Shown one piece after another: positions 7,080 to 14,100 of a stretch of 19,411 bases of DNA; positions within the stretch are counted from its first letter, which is position 1, and each line of letters begins with the position of its first letter. The stretch is from DATLBY01 sp035526665 (GTDB lineage Bacteria; Acidobacteriota; Terriglobia; Bryobacterales; Bryobacteraceae), in contig DATLBY010000131.1 of the NCBI GenBank assembly GCA_035526665.1, forward strand, positions 1 through 19,411, in the 5' to 3' direction. A model generated the notes under the pieces. It was not told where the DNA came from and did not search any database. It saw only the letters and a program-made list of their open reading frames with translations. The position numbers and the translations under genes were made by a program.

Positions 7080-7634
7080 TTACAAGTTCCTGGAGTCCGG
7101 CGCGGTGGCGGATTTCGCACCCGGCTGGCCTGCGGGACTCAACTGTCTTAACATCTCAATGTCGTCCAGCGTGCGCTCCACCTGCTCCACATCCACTGCA
7201 AGGCTTTCGCCCCGGGAGTTTTCCACCGGGATCTCCCTGGTGGGAATTCCGGCCGGAACGTACAACAGAACACCGGCTGTCAGGAACAGGCAGGCAGCGG
7301 CTACCGGCATGGCAGGCTGCCATCTGAAGGGCGCAGAGGAAAAAGGGGCGCGAGGCATCCGGTCCCAGAAGCGGCCGAAAACCCCCTTTTGAGCTTCCCG
7401 GCCTGCGATCCTGGAGTACAACCGGCGGTCAAAAGCGGGCGAAATGGGAGCATCCTGCCAAGCATCCAGCGCGTTCCAGAGGGCCGTCTGGGCCTTCACA
7501 AAACGCCGGCACTCCGGACAGGATTGCATATGCTCGTGCAGCAGCGAGGTAGTTTCCGGATGTAATTTCCCGGCACAATAGTTCAACAAAACCTCTGGGT
7601 GTTCCCTGGCTTGTATCGGACATTGCATTCCCAT
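7080..7634 (-). CDS. Zinc-finger (zf-HC2) transmembrane anti-sigma factor
   Basis: A 184-residue protein. The N-terminal zinc-binding anti-sigma motif H-x3-C-x2-C is complete: His35, Cys39, Cys42 in HMQSCPEC. One membrane segment (about 108-127, PAMPVAAACLFLTAGVLLYV) separates a cytoplasmic sigma-binding half from a periplasmic tail of about 55 residues containing an acidic helix (VEQVERTLDDIEML). The ATG at 7634 has GGAG seven bases upstream. It lies 20 bases after the ECF sigma gene, the standard arrangement for a cognate pair: it is expected to hold the sigma factor inactive at the membrane until a signal. The signal is unknown. The stop codon TAA abuts the start of the DUF3106-like gene. 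Confidence 0.9.
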   Translation of the reverse strand: MGMQCPIQAREHPEVLLNYCAGKLHPETTSLLHEHMQSCPECRRFVKAQTALWNALDAWQDAPISPAFDRRLYSRIAGREAQKGVFGRFWDRMPRAPFSSAPFRWQPAMPVAAACLFLTAGVLLYVPAGIPTREIPVENSRGESLAVDVEQVERTLDDIEMLRQLSPAGQPGAKSATAPDSRNL

Positions 7635-7654
7635 TGGAACTCTCCTTTCCGGCG

Positions 7655-8230
7655 CTATGCCATGTGCGCCAAACGCGCGCGCAATGTTTCATAGGCCCGG
7701 AATAACAGTGACTTCACTGCCGATTCCGAGCAGCAAAGCACCCCCGCAATCTGTGAATACTCCATATCCTGGTATTTGTGCATCAACACGGCCGCCCGTT
7801 GTTTATCGGGCAGCGCTGCAATCGCCTGCCGCACCTCGCCCAGGCGCACTTCCCGCAACATCTGCTGTTCAATGGACGGCTGCCGGTCCGGCACCTGCAG
7901 CCTGACTCCTTCCTGTTGGCCATCGTCCAGGCTCTCGTGTCCCTTCTCGCCGCGCCGGTCGCGCAGCGAATTCAATGCCAGATGAGTCGCAATACGGAAC
8001 AACCAGGTAGTAAACTTGGCCGTCGGTTCGTAGCTGCCGCGCGAGCGATACACCCGCAGGAACACTTCCTGCGCCAACTCCTCGGCCACCCCCTGGTTTT
8101 GGACCATGCGGTGGAGGAAGTGAATCACGGGTCCTCTATGGCGTTCCAGCAACAGCACAAAGCTCTCCGCATCGCCGTCACGCACCCGCAACATCAGCTC
8201 GGCATCGAATTCCACCGCTACCGCCGCCAT
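7655..8230 (-). CDS. ECF-family RNA polymerase sigma factor
   Basis: From ATG 8230 the protein has 191 residues. Region 2 (about 22-90) shows FVLLLERHRGPVIHFLHRMV, AEELAQEVFLRVYRSRGSY and the FTTWLFRIATHLALNSLRDR helix. Region 4 (about 125-185) shows IAALPDKQRAAVLMHKYQDM followed by YSQIAGVLCCSESAVKSLLFRAYETLR, the helix-turn-helix that reads the -35 element. The short loop between the domains fits ECF (group 4) factors. An in-frame ATG at 8281 adds 17 residues, but it has no Shine-Dalgarno and directly follows TACAAT, which looks like a -10 box; ATG 8230 gives the usual ECF N-terminus. The next gene is its probable anti-sigma factor. Autoregulation is likely by family habit but not shown here. 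Confidence 0.92.
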   Translation of the reverse strand: MAAVAVEFDAELMLRVRDGDAESFVLLLERHRGPVIHFLHRMVQNQGVAEELAQEVFLRVYRSRGSYEPTAKFTTWLFRIATHLALNSLRDRRGEKGHESLDDGQQEGVRLQVPDRQPSIEQQMLREVRLGEVRQAIAALPDKQRAAVLMHKYQDMEYSQIAGVLCCSESAVKSLLFRAYETLRARLAHMA

Positions 8231-8281
8231 ATCGTTATGAACCCGCTCACTGGTGAAATGTTGTGGCACTTCCCGCGGCAT

Positions 8282-8287
8282 ATTGTA
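8282..8287 (-). promoter_or_regulatory. Possible -10 box of the ECF sigma operon
   Basis: On the minus strand TACAAT sits immediately before the upstream in-frame ATG at 8281. No convincing -35 is present at 16-18 bases. If this is a -10 box, transcription would begin near 8275 and the true start codon would be ATG 8230. Confidence 0.25.
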
Positions 8288-8322
8288 GTTTACCGGTGCT
8301 TTTTGTGCGAAAGTGTGGCGCC

Positions 8323-9321
8323 CTACTCTTCTTTTAAAGAGCGCTCCATCAAATTGCGGATGCCGTCCGCGGGAGATTTTCCGCGCCGGAGAATTTCGTA
8401 CATCTGCTGCGTGATCGGCATCTCGACCTGGTACTTACAAGACAGATCGACGGCCGCGCTGATGGTCTGTACGCCTTCGGCCACCATGGCGGTCGATTGC
8501 AGGATCTCATCCAGGCTCCGGCCTCTGGCGAGCTCCATCCCGACGCGGCGGTTCCGGCTCAACTCGCCATGGCAGGTAAGCACCAGGTCGCCGAGACCCG
8601 CCAGCCCGGCCAGGGTTTTCGGCTCGCCGCCCATCGCTACGGCCAGGCGCGAAATCTCCGCTAAGCCCCGGGTAATCAGCGCCGCGATCGTGTTATTGCC
8701 CAGCCCCAGCCCCTGGCAGATGCCGGCCCCGATGGCGATCACATTTTTGAGCGCCGCCCCGACCTCGACGCCGATGGTATCGCTGTTGGTGTACAGGCGG
8801 AAGGTTCGGCCGGAAAAGGCCTGCTGCACGCCTACAGCCGCCGCGCGATCCTCGGACGCGATTACCACCGCCGCCGGTTCGCCGCCGGCCACCTCGCGCG
8901 CAAACGTCGGTCCTGAGAGTATGGCGATCCGCGGCTCGAAGCGGGTCTGGATCACCTCCCGCATCACCTGGGACATCCGGAGCAGCGTGCCCTCTTCCAG
9001 ACCCTTGGTCGCGCTGACGAAAACCATCGACTGCCGCAGACCCGGCAGCAGACCTTGAAATACTTCCCGCAGGAAGCGCGACGGTGTAACGCCGAGCACC
9101 ACGTCGGCATCCTGCAGGACTTCGACGCTATCGTGGCTGATGGCAATGTTCGGTGGCAGTGCAAAGCCCGGAAGATACTTGGCGTTCTCCCTGGTACGTA
9201 GCATCTGGCGGGCGTGTTCGAGCTCGTGCGGCCAGAGGCTCACCTGGCGGAACCGGGGCGCCAGCACAATGGATAGCGCGGTACCCCAGCTTCCCGCGCC
9301 AATCACAGCCAGACGATTCAA
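8323..9321 (-). CDS. gpsA: Glycerol-3-phosphate dehydrogenase [NAD(P)+]
   Basis: A 332-residue cytoplasmic enzyme that reduces dihydroxyacetone phosphate to sn-glycerol-3-phosphate, the backbone precursor of phospholipids. The N-terminal Rossmann motif is RLAVIGAGSWGTALSIVLA. Further signatures are SATKGLEEGT, LSGPTFAREVA, the catalytic-Lys helix VGAALKNVIAIGAGI with GLGLGNNTIAALITRGLAE, and AGLGDLVLTCHGELSRNRRVG. The start is TTG at 9321: the frame stays open much further upstream, but homology begins here and TTGA overlaps the plsY stop by four bases. Length is normal for the family. Its product feeds PlsY, encoded just upstream in the same operon, a direct metabolic link. Confidence 0.96.
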   Translation of the reverse strand: MNRLAVIGAGSWGTALSIVLAPRFRQVSLWPHELEHARQMLRTRENAKYLPGFALPPNIAISHDSVEVLQDADVVLGVTPSRFLREVFQGLLPGLRQSMVFVSATKGLEEGTLLRMSQVMREVIQTRFEPRIAILSGPTFAREVAGGEPAAVVIASEDRAAAVGVQQAFSGRTFRLYTNSDTIGVEVGAALKNVIAIGAGICQGLGLGNNTIAALITRGLAEISRLAVAMGGEPKTLAGLAGLGDLVLTCHGELSRNRRVGMELARGRSLDEILQSTAMVAEGVQTISAAVDLSCKYQVEMPITQQMYEILRRGKSPADGIRNLMERSLKEE

Positions 9322-9923
9322 CTCTTGCCGCCCCCGAACGAGAACAGGTTCTCGTTTCCCGCCCGGATTCTTTCGATATTGGACCGGTGCCGCCAGATAA
9401 TAAACGCGGAGGCCAACAGCGACGCTCCCAGCACGGCGGCCGGCGGGTGGCTGATCAGAAAGACCGCCAGGGGAAAACAGGCGGCCCCCAGGATGGAGCC
9501 GAGCGAAATGTAGCGCGTGACCGCTACCGCCGCGATGAACAGGATAGCGGTGGCCGCCAGGGGCAGGGGAGTCAGATAGGCAAAGGCGCCTACGAAGCTG
9601 GCGACTGCCTTGCCTCCCCGGAAACGGAGGAAAACGGGGAATGCGTGTCCCGCCATCACCGCCAGAGCCGCCGCGCTCATCCAGGCCGCGGAGCCCTCGA
9701 GAAACCGGTCCGCCAGCCATACTGCGAAGGCGCCTTTGGCGATGTCCAATAGAAGAGTGACTACTCCCATGCCGCGGCCATGGCTGCGCAATACATTTGT
9801 TGCTCCGATATTGCCGCTGCCGGACGCTCTTACATCCTGACCGCTTTTCAACTTCACCACCAGGTAGCCAAAGGGGATGGCGCCCACGGTATAGGCGGCC
9901 AGCAGAACAAATAGGGGAATCAT
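9318..9923 (-). CDS. plsY: Acyl-phosphate:glycerol-3-phosphate acyltransferase
   Basis: A 201-residue integral membrane enzyme that transfers the acyl group from acyl-phosphate to the sn-1 position of glycerol-3-phosphate, the first step of phospholipid synthesis. All three conserved cytoplasmic motifs are present: SGSGNIGATNVLRSHGR, GHAFPVFLRFRGGKAVASF and RHRSNIERIRAGNE. Several hydrophobic helices, starting with MIPLFVLLAAYTVGAIPFGY, fit the usual multi-pass topology. The ATG at 9923 overlaps the thpR stop as ATGA, and its own stop overlaps gpsA as TTGA, so translation of all three genes is probably coupled. Substrate supply by the neighbouring gpsA product supports the call. Confidence 0.96.
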   Translation of the reverse strand: MIPLFVLLAAYTVGAIPFGYLVVKLKSGQDVRASGSGNIGATNVLRSHGRGMGVVTLLLDIAKGAFAVWLADRFLEGSAAWMSAAALAVMAGHAFPVFLRFRGGKAVASFVGAFAYLTPLPLAATAILFIAAVAVTRYISLGSILGAACFPLAVFLISHPPAAVLGASLLASAFIIWRHRSNIERIRAGNENLFSFGGGKS

Positions 9924-10471
9924 GAGTGGAGGGCAAACTCCGCCAGTTGGGTATAGATGGAGCCGGCCGGACCCGGTGTGCTCCGGTAGAGGAGAAAGTG
10001 GCTGGCGGTAAAGCTGCCAAAATCTACCGAGGCCAGCTCCGCGATGGTCTGCCGCAGCTTAGCCAGCGGCGCCGCATCCTTGATTCGCGCCAGCGTCAGG
10101 TGCGGGGAAAAGGGCCGAATCTCCGCCGCAATGCCCAGGGTCGCGAGTGCCGCGTCGGTAGCCGATGCCAGCCGGGGAAGTCCGTCTCCGGCCTGTATAC
10201 CGGCCCAAAGAACCCGCGGCAAGTGAGGATTGGGAAACCAGCCGAGCCCGTGAAGACGGATATCGATAGGCTGGCCCGCCGGAAGTGTCCTCAGGAGATC
10301 CACCAGTTCGCCCAGACGCTCGTCGGGCCAGTCGCCAATGAATTTGGTGGTGACGTGCAGGTTATAGGGAGCGCTCCACGACAAGTGGGCGGCCGGGCGC
10401 AAATGATCCAGCAGCCGGCTGAGGTTTTCGATGATCTCGGCGGGGAGCGCAATCCCCGTGAAGAGCCGCAT
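9920..10471 (-). CDS. thpR: RNA 2',3'-cyclic phosphodiesterase (2H family)
   Basis: A 183-residue 2H-phosphoesterase (formerly called 2'-5' RNA ligase). Both HxTx active-site motifs are present: His39-Val-Thr in NLHVTTKFIG, and HLTLAR about 90 residues later. MRLFTGIALP is the typical first strand. Family members open 2',3'-cyclic phosphates at RNA ends. AAGGAA lies just upstream of the ATG at 10471. The gene heads the run thpR-plsY-gpsA, with a four-base ATGA overlap into plsY. A functional link to lipid precursor synthesis is not obvious and may reflect only cotranscription. Confidence 0.93.
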   Translation of the reverse strand: MRLFTGIALPAEIIENLSRLLDHLRPAAHLSWSAPYNLHVTTKFIGDWPDERLGELVDLLRTLPAGQPIDIRLHGLGWFPNPHLPRVLWAGIQAGDGLPRLASATDAALATLGIAAEIRPFSPHLTLARIKDAAPLAKLRQTIAELASVDFGSFTASHFLLYRSTPGPAGSIYTQLAEFALHS

Positions 10472-10507
10472 ATTTCCTTGGCTCTAGTGTACTGCGCTCC
10501 CGCCCTT

Positions 10508-10723
10508 CTATTTATGCATCCGCGGTGCGTCCCCGGCGCCGGTGAACTGTCCCTTCCGGCGTTTGGGATCGAGTTCGAACTCTCCATTGGTTTGGCCGGC
10601 GGCATTCTTGCCGCGCGTCTGGGGCGTGGCGTCCTTACGATCTTTTTTGAGGGTGTCGGGTTTCTTTTGCATACAACTGATTGGACCCGCGGCGGCGGCG
10701 ATCGTTTCCAAAAAGCGGCTCAT
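10508..10723 (-). CDS. Small basic hypothetical protein
   Basis: A 71-residue ORF from ATG 10723, rich in Lys, Arg, Gln, Gly and Asp. After a short mildly hydrophobic N-terminus (SRFLETIAAAAGPISCMQ) it is charged and probably disordered, ending in DPKRRKGQFTGAGDAPRMHK. It has no recognised domain. It lies 36 bases upstream of thpR on the same strand, so it could be the first gene of that operon. The Shine-Dalgarno is weak. An internal ATG at the Met of CMQKKP would give a shorter product. It is reported because it fills an otherwise empty stretch, has clean soluble-protein composition and co-directional spacing. A chance ORF remains possible. Confidence 0.45.
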   Translation of the reverse strand: MSRFLETIAAAAGPISCMQKKPDTLKKDRKDATPQTRGKNAAGQTNGEFELDPKRRKGQFTGAGDAPRMHK

Positions 10724-10725
10724 GA

Positions 10726-10731
10726 TATACT
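10726..10731 (+). promoter_or_regulatory. Likely -10 box of the tRNA-Val promoter
   Basis: TATACT at 10726-10731 is an excellent -10 hexamer 19 bases upstream of the mature tRNA 5' end. No good -35 is seen at the expected distance (GTTTCC or nearby). It lies a few bases from the start codon of the divergent small ORF (10723), so the two units share this short region. Confidence 0.5.
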
Positions 10732-10750
10732 CTGTTTTTACCTCCCTCAT

Positions 10751-10827
10751 GGGCCTGTAGCTCAGTTGGTTAGAGCGCTTCCTTGACACGGAAGAGGTCG
10801 GAGATTCGAGTTCTCTCAGGCCCACCA
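10751..10827 (+). tRNA. tRNA-Val(GAC)
   Basis: A complete 77-base cloverleaf with encoded CCA. The acceptor stem is GGGCCTG/CAGGCCC, discriminator A, then CCA (10825-10827). The D arm is GCTC...GAGC, the anticodon arm CTTCC-TTGACAC-GGAAG with anticodon GAC (reads GUC and GUU, valine). The five-base variable loop is AGGTC, and the T arm is GGAGA-TTCGAGT-TCTCT. No terminator with a T run is seen just downstream. Confidence 0.97.
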
Positions 10828-11175
10828 CTCCCCTCACTGTCCGCTGTGTGCGGCGCTTGCTTGACAGAGAGAACCCAGGCACAAGCACCTTTTGATATCA
10901 TTTTCGTTCGCCTGGTAAATCAATTCCTTGCTCGCCGCAATAATACTCGACCGGAAGCTCGGGACGTTTGTTGCGAGGCATGCACGATATCCACTATTCG
11001 AAATCAATGCAATACGATCGCATGATTCGAATTGCTGAGCGTGACAGTCCTTCTGAACCGCTGCCAGAGGCGGTCCTTTATCAGCCTGCGCGAGTCGCAG
11101 AGCTTCTGGGTCTGCGGTGAATCGGGGTACCCCCGAAACTGGTCAAATGTTTTAGAATATTTAAGGGCTTTCCCC
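10828..11175. other. 348-base gene-free region upstream of the hybrid kinase
   Basis: Between the tRNA and the preferred kinase start. It contains an imperfect inverted repeat (10996-11032), a small ACCGC/GCGGT hairpin near 11058-11075 and the near-palindrome TCGGGG-TAC-CCCCGA at 11122-11136. The kinase frame is open from TTG 11032, but that part (residues CQRRSFISLRESQSFWVC and following) has no leader character. I saw no independent gene. Confidence 0.5.
10996..11032. repeat. Imperfect inverted repeat upstream of the hybrid kinase
   Basis: ATTCGAAATCAATGC (10996-11010) and GCATGATTCGAAT (11020-11032) can pair over 13 bp with two bulged A residues and a nine-base spacer. Both arms contain the self-palindrome TTCGAA. 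There is no T run, so it is not a terminator; an operator or leader hairpin is possible. Confidence 0.5.
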
Positions 11176-13581
11176 GTGACGTTTTTTCCCCCTACATTAC
11201 GCAATTTTCAGGTTCTCAATTTTCCCCGCGTTTGTAGTGCCGTCATTATTCTCATTTCCGCGCTCGTTCTCATCGGATGGCAGTTTGACATTTCCAGCCT
11301 GAAAAACGTGCTGCCACACTTTACCACCATGAAGGCGAACACAGCCATCTGCTTCCTGGCGCAAGGGAGCGCGCTTTGGTTCTCGCAATCGCGCACCCGC
11401 AGGCGTTCCCGGCTTATTATTTCCGGTCTGGCGGCCTTCAGCAGCGCCGTCGCGCTGCTGACGCTCAGCGAATACGCCTTTGGCTGGAATCTGGGAATTG
11501 ATGAGATGCTTTTTCGAGACTTCAGGTCCTCGCCCCCAGGCCGCATGGCGCCCGGATCCGCCGTTGGATTCGTGATGTTTTCCGTAGCATTCCTGATGCT
11601 TGACGTATCTCCGCGCGTTAGCGATTCCCTATCCCTTTGCATGGCGTTCGGTGTACTGATTGCTTTCGTCGGCTATCTCTACGGAATGCAATCTCTTTAC
11701 ACGGCGGGGGCGTATGTTTCACTGGCGCTGCAGACAGTAGTAGGATTTCTGTTGCTCAGCCTCGGCCTGCTGAGCGCGCGGCCCAACTCGTTGCTCACTC
11801 GATTGCTATCCGGCCCGGAGGCGGAGCGCAGAAGTACTCTCTACCTGTTCCTGGGAGCTATTGTGCTGCCGCTGTTTCTCGGCTGGGTCTCCGTCAACGG
11901 CCACCGCATTGGATGGTACAGCCAGGACTTTTCCTTTGCGTTCTTTACAATGCTGCTGGTAGTCAGTCTGGTTATGCTCGTTTCCTGGGCCGAGTGGTCG
12001 CACCTAGCCGCCACTGGCGAAATGGCGGAGAGCGAGGAGCGGTTTCGTCAACTCTTCGAAGACGCCCCTGTGGCCTATCATGAGACCGATCGCAATGGCA
12101 CCATCCGGCGCGTCAATGCAGCGGAATGTAGTTTGCTTGAACTCGATGCCGGGTCCATCATCGGCCGGCACGTCTCCGAATTCGCCTCTCCGGAGCAAAG
12201 ACAGCAGATTCACGACAGCATCGGCCGTAAGCTCGCCGGGATCGAGCCGCTGCTTGTCGCCGAACAGGAGTTTGTGCGGCCGGATGAGAGGCGCCTCACG
12301 ATGGAGGTGCATGAGAAGCTGATCTGCGATACCGGAGGCGCTGTGCTGGGGCTTCGCACTACCCTGCTGGACGTGACCGATCGAAAACTGCTGGAAGCGC
12401 AACTCTTACAGGCACAGAAGATGGAGGCGGTGGGCCGTCTCGCCGGCGGAGTTGCCCACGACTTCAACAATCTTTTAACCATCATCCTGGGTCACAGCGC
12501 CGCGCTCGAGAGCAAGCTTGCGCCGGAGGACCGGCTTCACAAACGAGTCATCGAAATCCAGAACGCCGGTGAGCGCGCGGCTGCGCTGACCATGCAACTG
12601 CTGGCGTTCAGCCGTAAACAGGTGCTCCAGCCGGTGCTGCTCAATCTGAACGGCGTGATATCGGGCATAGAAAGCATGCTGCGCCGTCTGATCGGCGAGG
12701 ATATTCAGGTTGACGTCGTACTCGATCCCGCGCTGGCCGACGTGGTGGCGGACCGTACGCAACTGGAACAGGTGATCATGAACCTGAGCATCAACGCCCG
12801 GGACGCCATGCCGGAAGGCGGCATGCTGAATATAGAGACGCGCAATGCGGTCTTGGATGAACGCGGCGGGCGCCTCCATTCGGTTGCGCCCGGCCGATTC
12901 GCCGTACTTGCTGTATCGGACACGGGCACCGGCATGAGTGATCAGATCAAGGCGAAAATCTTTGAACCTTTTTTCACCACGAAAGAGGTGGGTAAGGGAA
13001 CGGGGTTGGGACTCGCCACCGTCTACGGGATCGTGCAGCAGAGCTGCGGCGCCGTCGTCGTCTACAGCGAGGTGGGCCGCGGCAGCACGTTCCATGTCTA
13101 CCTTCCCGTGGCCGCCGACAGCGCCGCACCCCTGATCCAGGAATTGCCGCCGAGTGAGTTTACAACCGGTAGCGGCACGCTGCTGGTGGTGGAGGATGAG
13201 TTCGAGGTCAGGGCTCTGGCAGCGGAGTTCTTAAGCGAAGCTGGATTTCACGTGCTGCAAGCAGCAACAGGCGGGGAGGCGTTGCAACTCGTTGAGGAAT
13301 ACCAGGGCGCCATCCGTCTCGTCATTACCGACGTCGTGATGCCCGGCATGAGCGGCCCCGATCTGGTGACCGCATTGCGCCGGCGGCTCCCCGGCCTGAA
13401 GGCGCTGTTCACCTCCGGGTACACGGATCATGCTCTTCTGCGGCGCGGCACTCTGACCGCCGGCGTCAACTTTCTCCAAAAGCCCTACACCGGAAAGACG
13501 TTGCTGCGTGGTGTGGGTGCTTTGTTGCAAAACTCTGAGCGGGTACAGGAGGGATCGGATGAATATTTTCCTGGTGGATGA
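11176..13581 (+). CDS. Multi-TM hybrid sensor histidine kinase with C-terminal receiver
   Basis: From GTG 11176 (AAGGG eight bases upstream) the protein has 801 residues. About eight hydrophobic segments fill residues 18-275, with a MKANTAICFLAQGSALW stretch, EYAFGWNLGID and RMAPGSAVGFVMFS, a layout shared by some bacterial membrane sensors without an agreed ligand. A PAS domain (about 284-405) begins at ESEERFRQLFEDAP. HisKA has His428 in VAHDFNNLL. The HATPase domain has an N box near 532, SDTGTGM, and GKGTGLGLATVYG near 606. The receiver (about 670-790) has VVEDE, the phosphoacceptor Asp719 in ITDVVMPGMSG, and FLQKPY. A longer TTG start at 11032 is possible but weak. It overlaps the next response regulator by 23 bases. 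The VAHDFNNLL type usually works in phosphorelays. The signal is unknown. Confidence 0.92.
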   Translation: MTFFPPTLRNFQVLNFPRVCSAVIILISALVLIGWQFDISSLKNVLPHFTTMKANTAICFLAQGSALWFSQSRTRRRSRLIISGLAAFSSAVALLTLSEYAFGWNLGIDEMLFRDFRSSPPGRMAPGSAVGFVMFSVAFLMLDVSPRVSDSLSLCMAFGVLIAFVGYLYGMQSLYTAGAYVSLALQTVVGFLLLSLGLLSARPNSLLTRLLSGPEAERRSTLYLFLGAIVLPLFLGWVSVNGHRIGWYSQDFSFAFFTMLLVVSLVMLVSWAEWSHLAATGEMAESEERFRQLFEDAPVAYHETDRNGTIRRVNAAECSLLELDAGSIIGRHVSEFASPEQRQQIHDSIGRKLAGIEPLLVAEQEFVRPDERRLTMEVHEKLICDTGGAVLGLRTTLLDVTDRKLLEAQLLQAQKMEAVGRLAGGVAHDFNNLLTIILGHSAALESKLAPEDRLHKRVIEIQNAGERAAALTMQLLAFSRKQVLQPVLLNLNGVISGIESMLRRLIGEDIQVDVVLDPALADVVADRTQLEQVIMNLSINARDAMPEGGMLNIETRNAVLDERGGRLHSVAPGRFAVLAVSDTGTGMSDQIKAKIFEPFFTTKEVGKGTGLGLATVYGIVQQSCGAVVVYSEVGRGSTFHVYLPVAADSAAPLIQELPPSEFTTGSGTLLVVEDEFEVRALAAEFLSEAGFHVLQAATGGEALQLVEEYQGAIRLVITDVVMPGMSGPDLVTALRRRLPGLKALFTSGYTDHALLRRGTLTAGVNFLQKPYTGKTLLRGVGALLQNSERVQEGSDEYFPGG

Positions 13582-13924
13582 CGATGCGGGGGTCTGCCGC
13601 CTGATCCAAATGGAGATGGAGGATGCGGGCCATGCGGTGGTTTCCTCCAACTCGGCACAAGCCGCACTGGGTAAGCAACTGTTTCACACCGTGCCAATTG
13701 ATCTGCTGGTTACCGATATCGTTCTTCCTGGACTTACTGGAATTGAACTGGATCAAGCGCTGCGCGCTCAGAACCCCAACCTCTACACACTTTTTATTTC
13801 AGGATATTTCCCGGACAAGGAGTTAAATATGGCTCTGAGCAGTTCCCGCCGGAGAGCATTTCTGCAAAAGCCATTTACTCCCGACGAGTTTCTGGCCGCG
13901 GTCCGCCAGCTCACAAAGAGCTGA
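13559..13924 (+). CDS. Single-domain response regulator
   Basis: A 121-residue stand-alone receiver domain: acidic cluster VDDD (residues 6-9), phosphoacceptor Asp53 in LLVTDIVLPGLTG, then LFISGY and the conserved Lys in FLQKPFTPDEF. There is no output domain, so it probably passes phosphate onward or regulates a partner by binding. The ATG at 13559 has a near-perfect AGGAGGG five bases upstream, which sits inside the kinase gene, and the two genes overlap by 23 bases, a strong sign of joint function. It could form a relay with the hybrid kinase. Confidence 0.92.
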   Translation: MNIFLVDDDAGVCRLIQMEMEDAGHAVVSSNSAQAALGKQLFHTVPIDLLVTDIVLPGLTGIELDQALRAQNPNLYTLFISGYFPDKELNMALSSSRRRAFLQKPFTPDEFLAAVRQLTKS

Positions 13925-14100
13925 TTCGTACAGCAATCGCGGTATTACGGGAATTGTTTTTCAAAAAAAGACCTTAGCTTCCGGTTGAATCTGGTCCCCG
14001 GTTCTCCAATAAGTTTCGCTCCCTTCCCCCCTTTATAGCTTTCCTTTTGCCCACCCCTGGGGACTTGTTGGGTTTTTGATCCCAGACTATTCTTATTTCA

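Noticed and set aside
7778..9058. A 426-codon plus-strand ORF across the ECF sigma and gpsA genes
   Set aside because: It is antisense to two confidently assigned genes, with composition rich in Arg, Pro, Ser and His typical of a shadow frame.
9322..10020. N-terminal extension of gpsA to 10020
   Set aside because: The extra residues overlap plsY in another frame and show no family similarity; gpsA homology starts at TTG 9321.
10828..10860. CCGC-TGTGT-GCGG hairpin after the tRNA as a terminator
   Set aside because: The stem is only four base pairs and no T run follows.
10996..11040. Possible attachment-site duplicate of the tRNA-Val 3' end (GATTCGAATT resembles GATTCGAGTT)
   Set aside because: Only about ten bases match, and there is no integrase or element between, so chance similarity is the better explanation.
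13925..14100. Riboswitch or terminator upstream of the fibre operon
   Set aside because: There is a pyrimidine-rich tract, CCCCTGGGG at 14054-14062 and a TGGG/CCCA hairpin at 14069-14084, but no aptamer signature I recognise and no stem followed by a T run.
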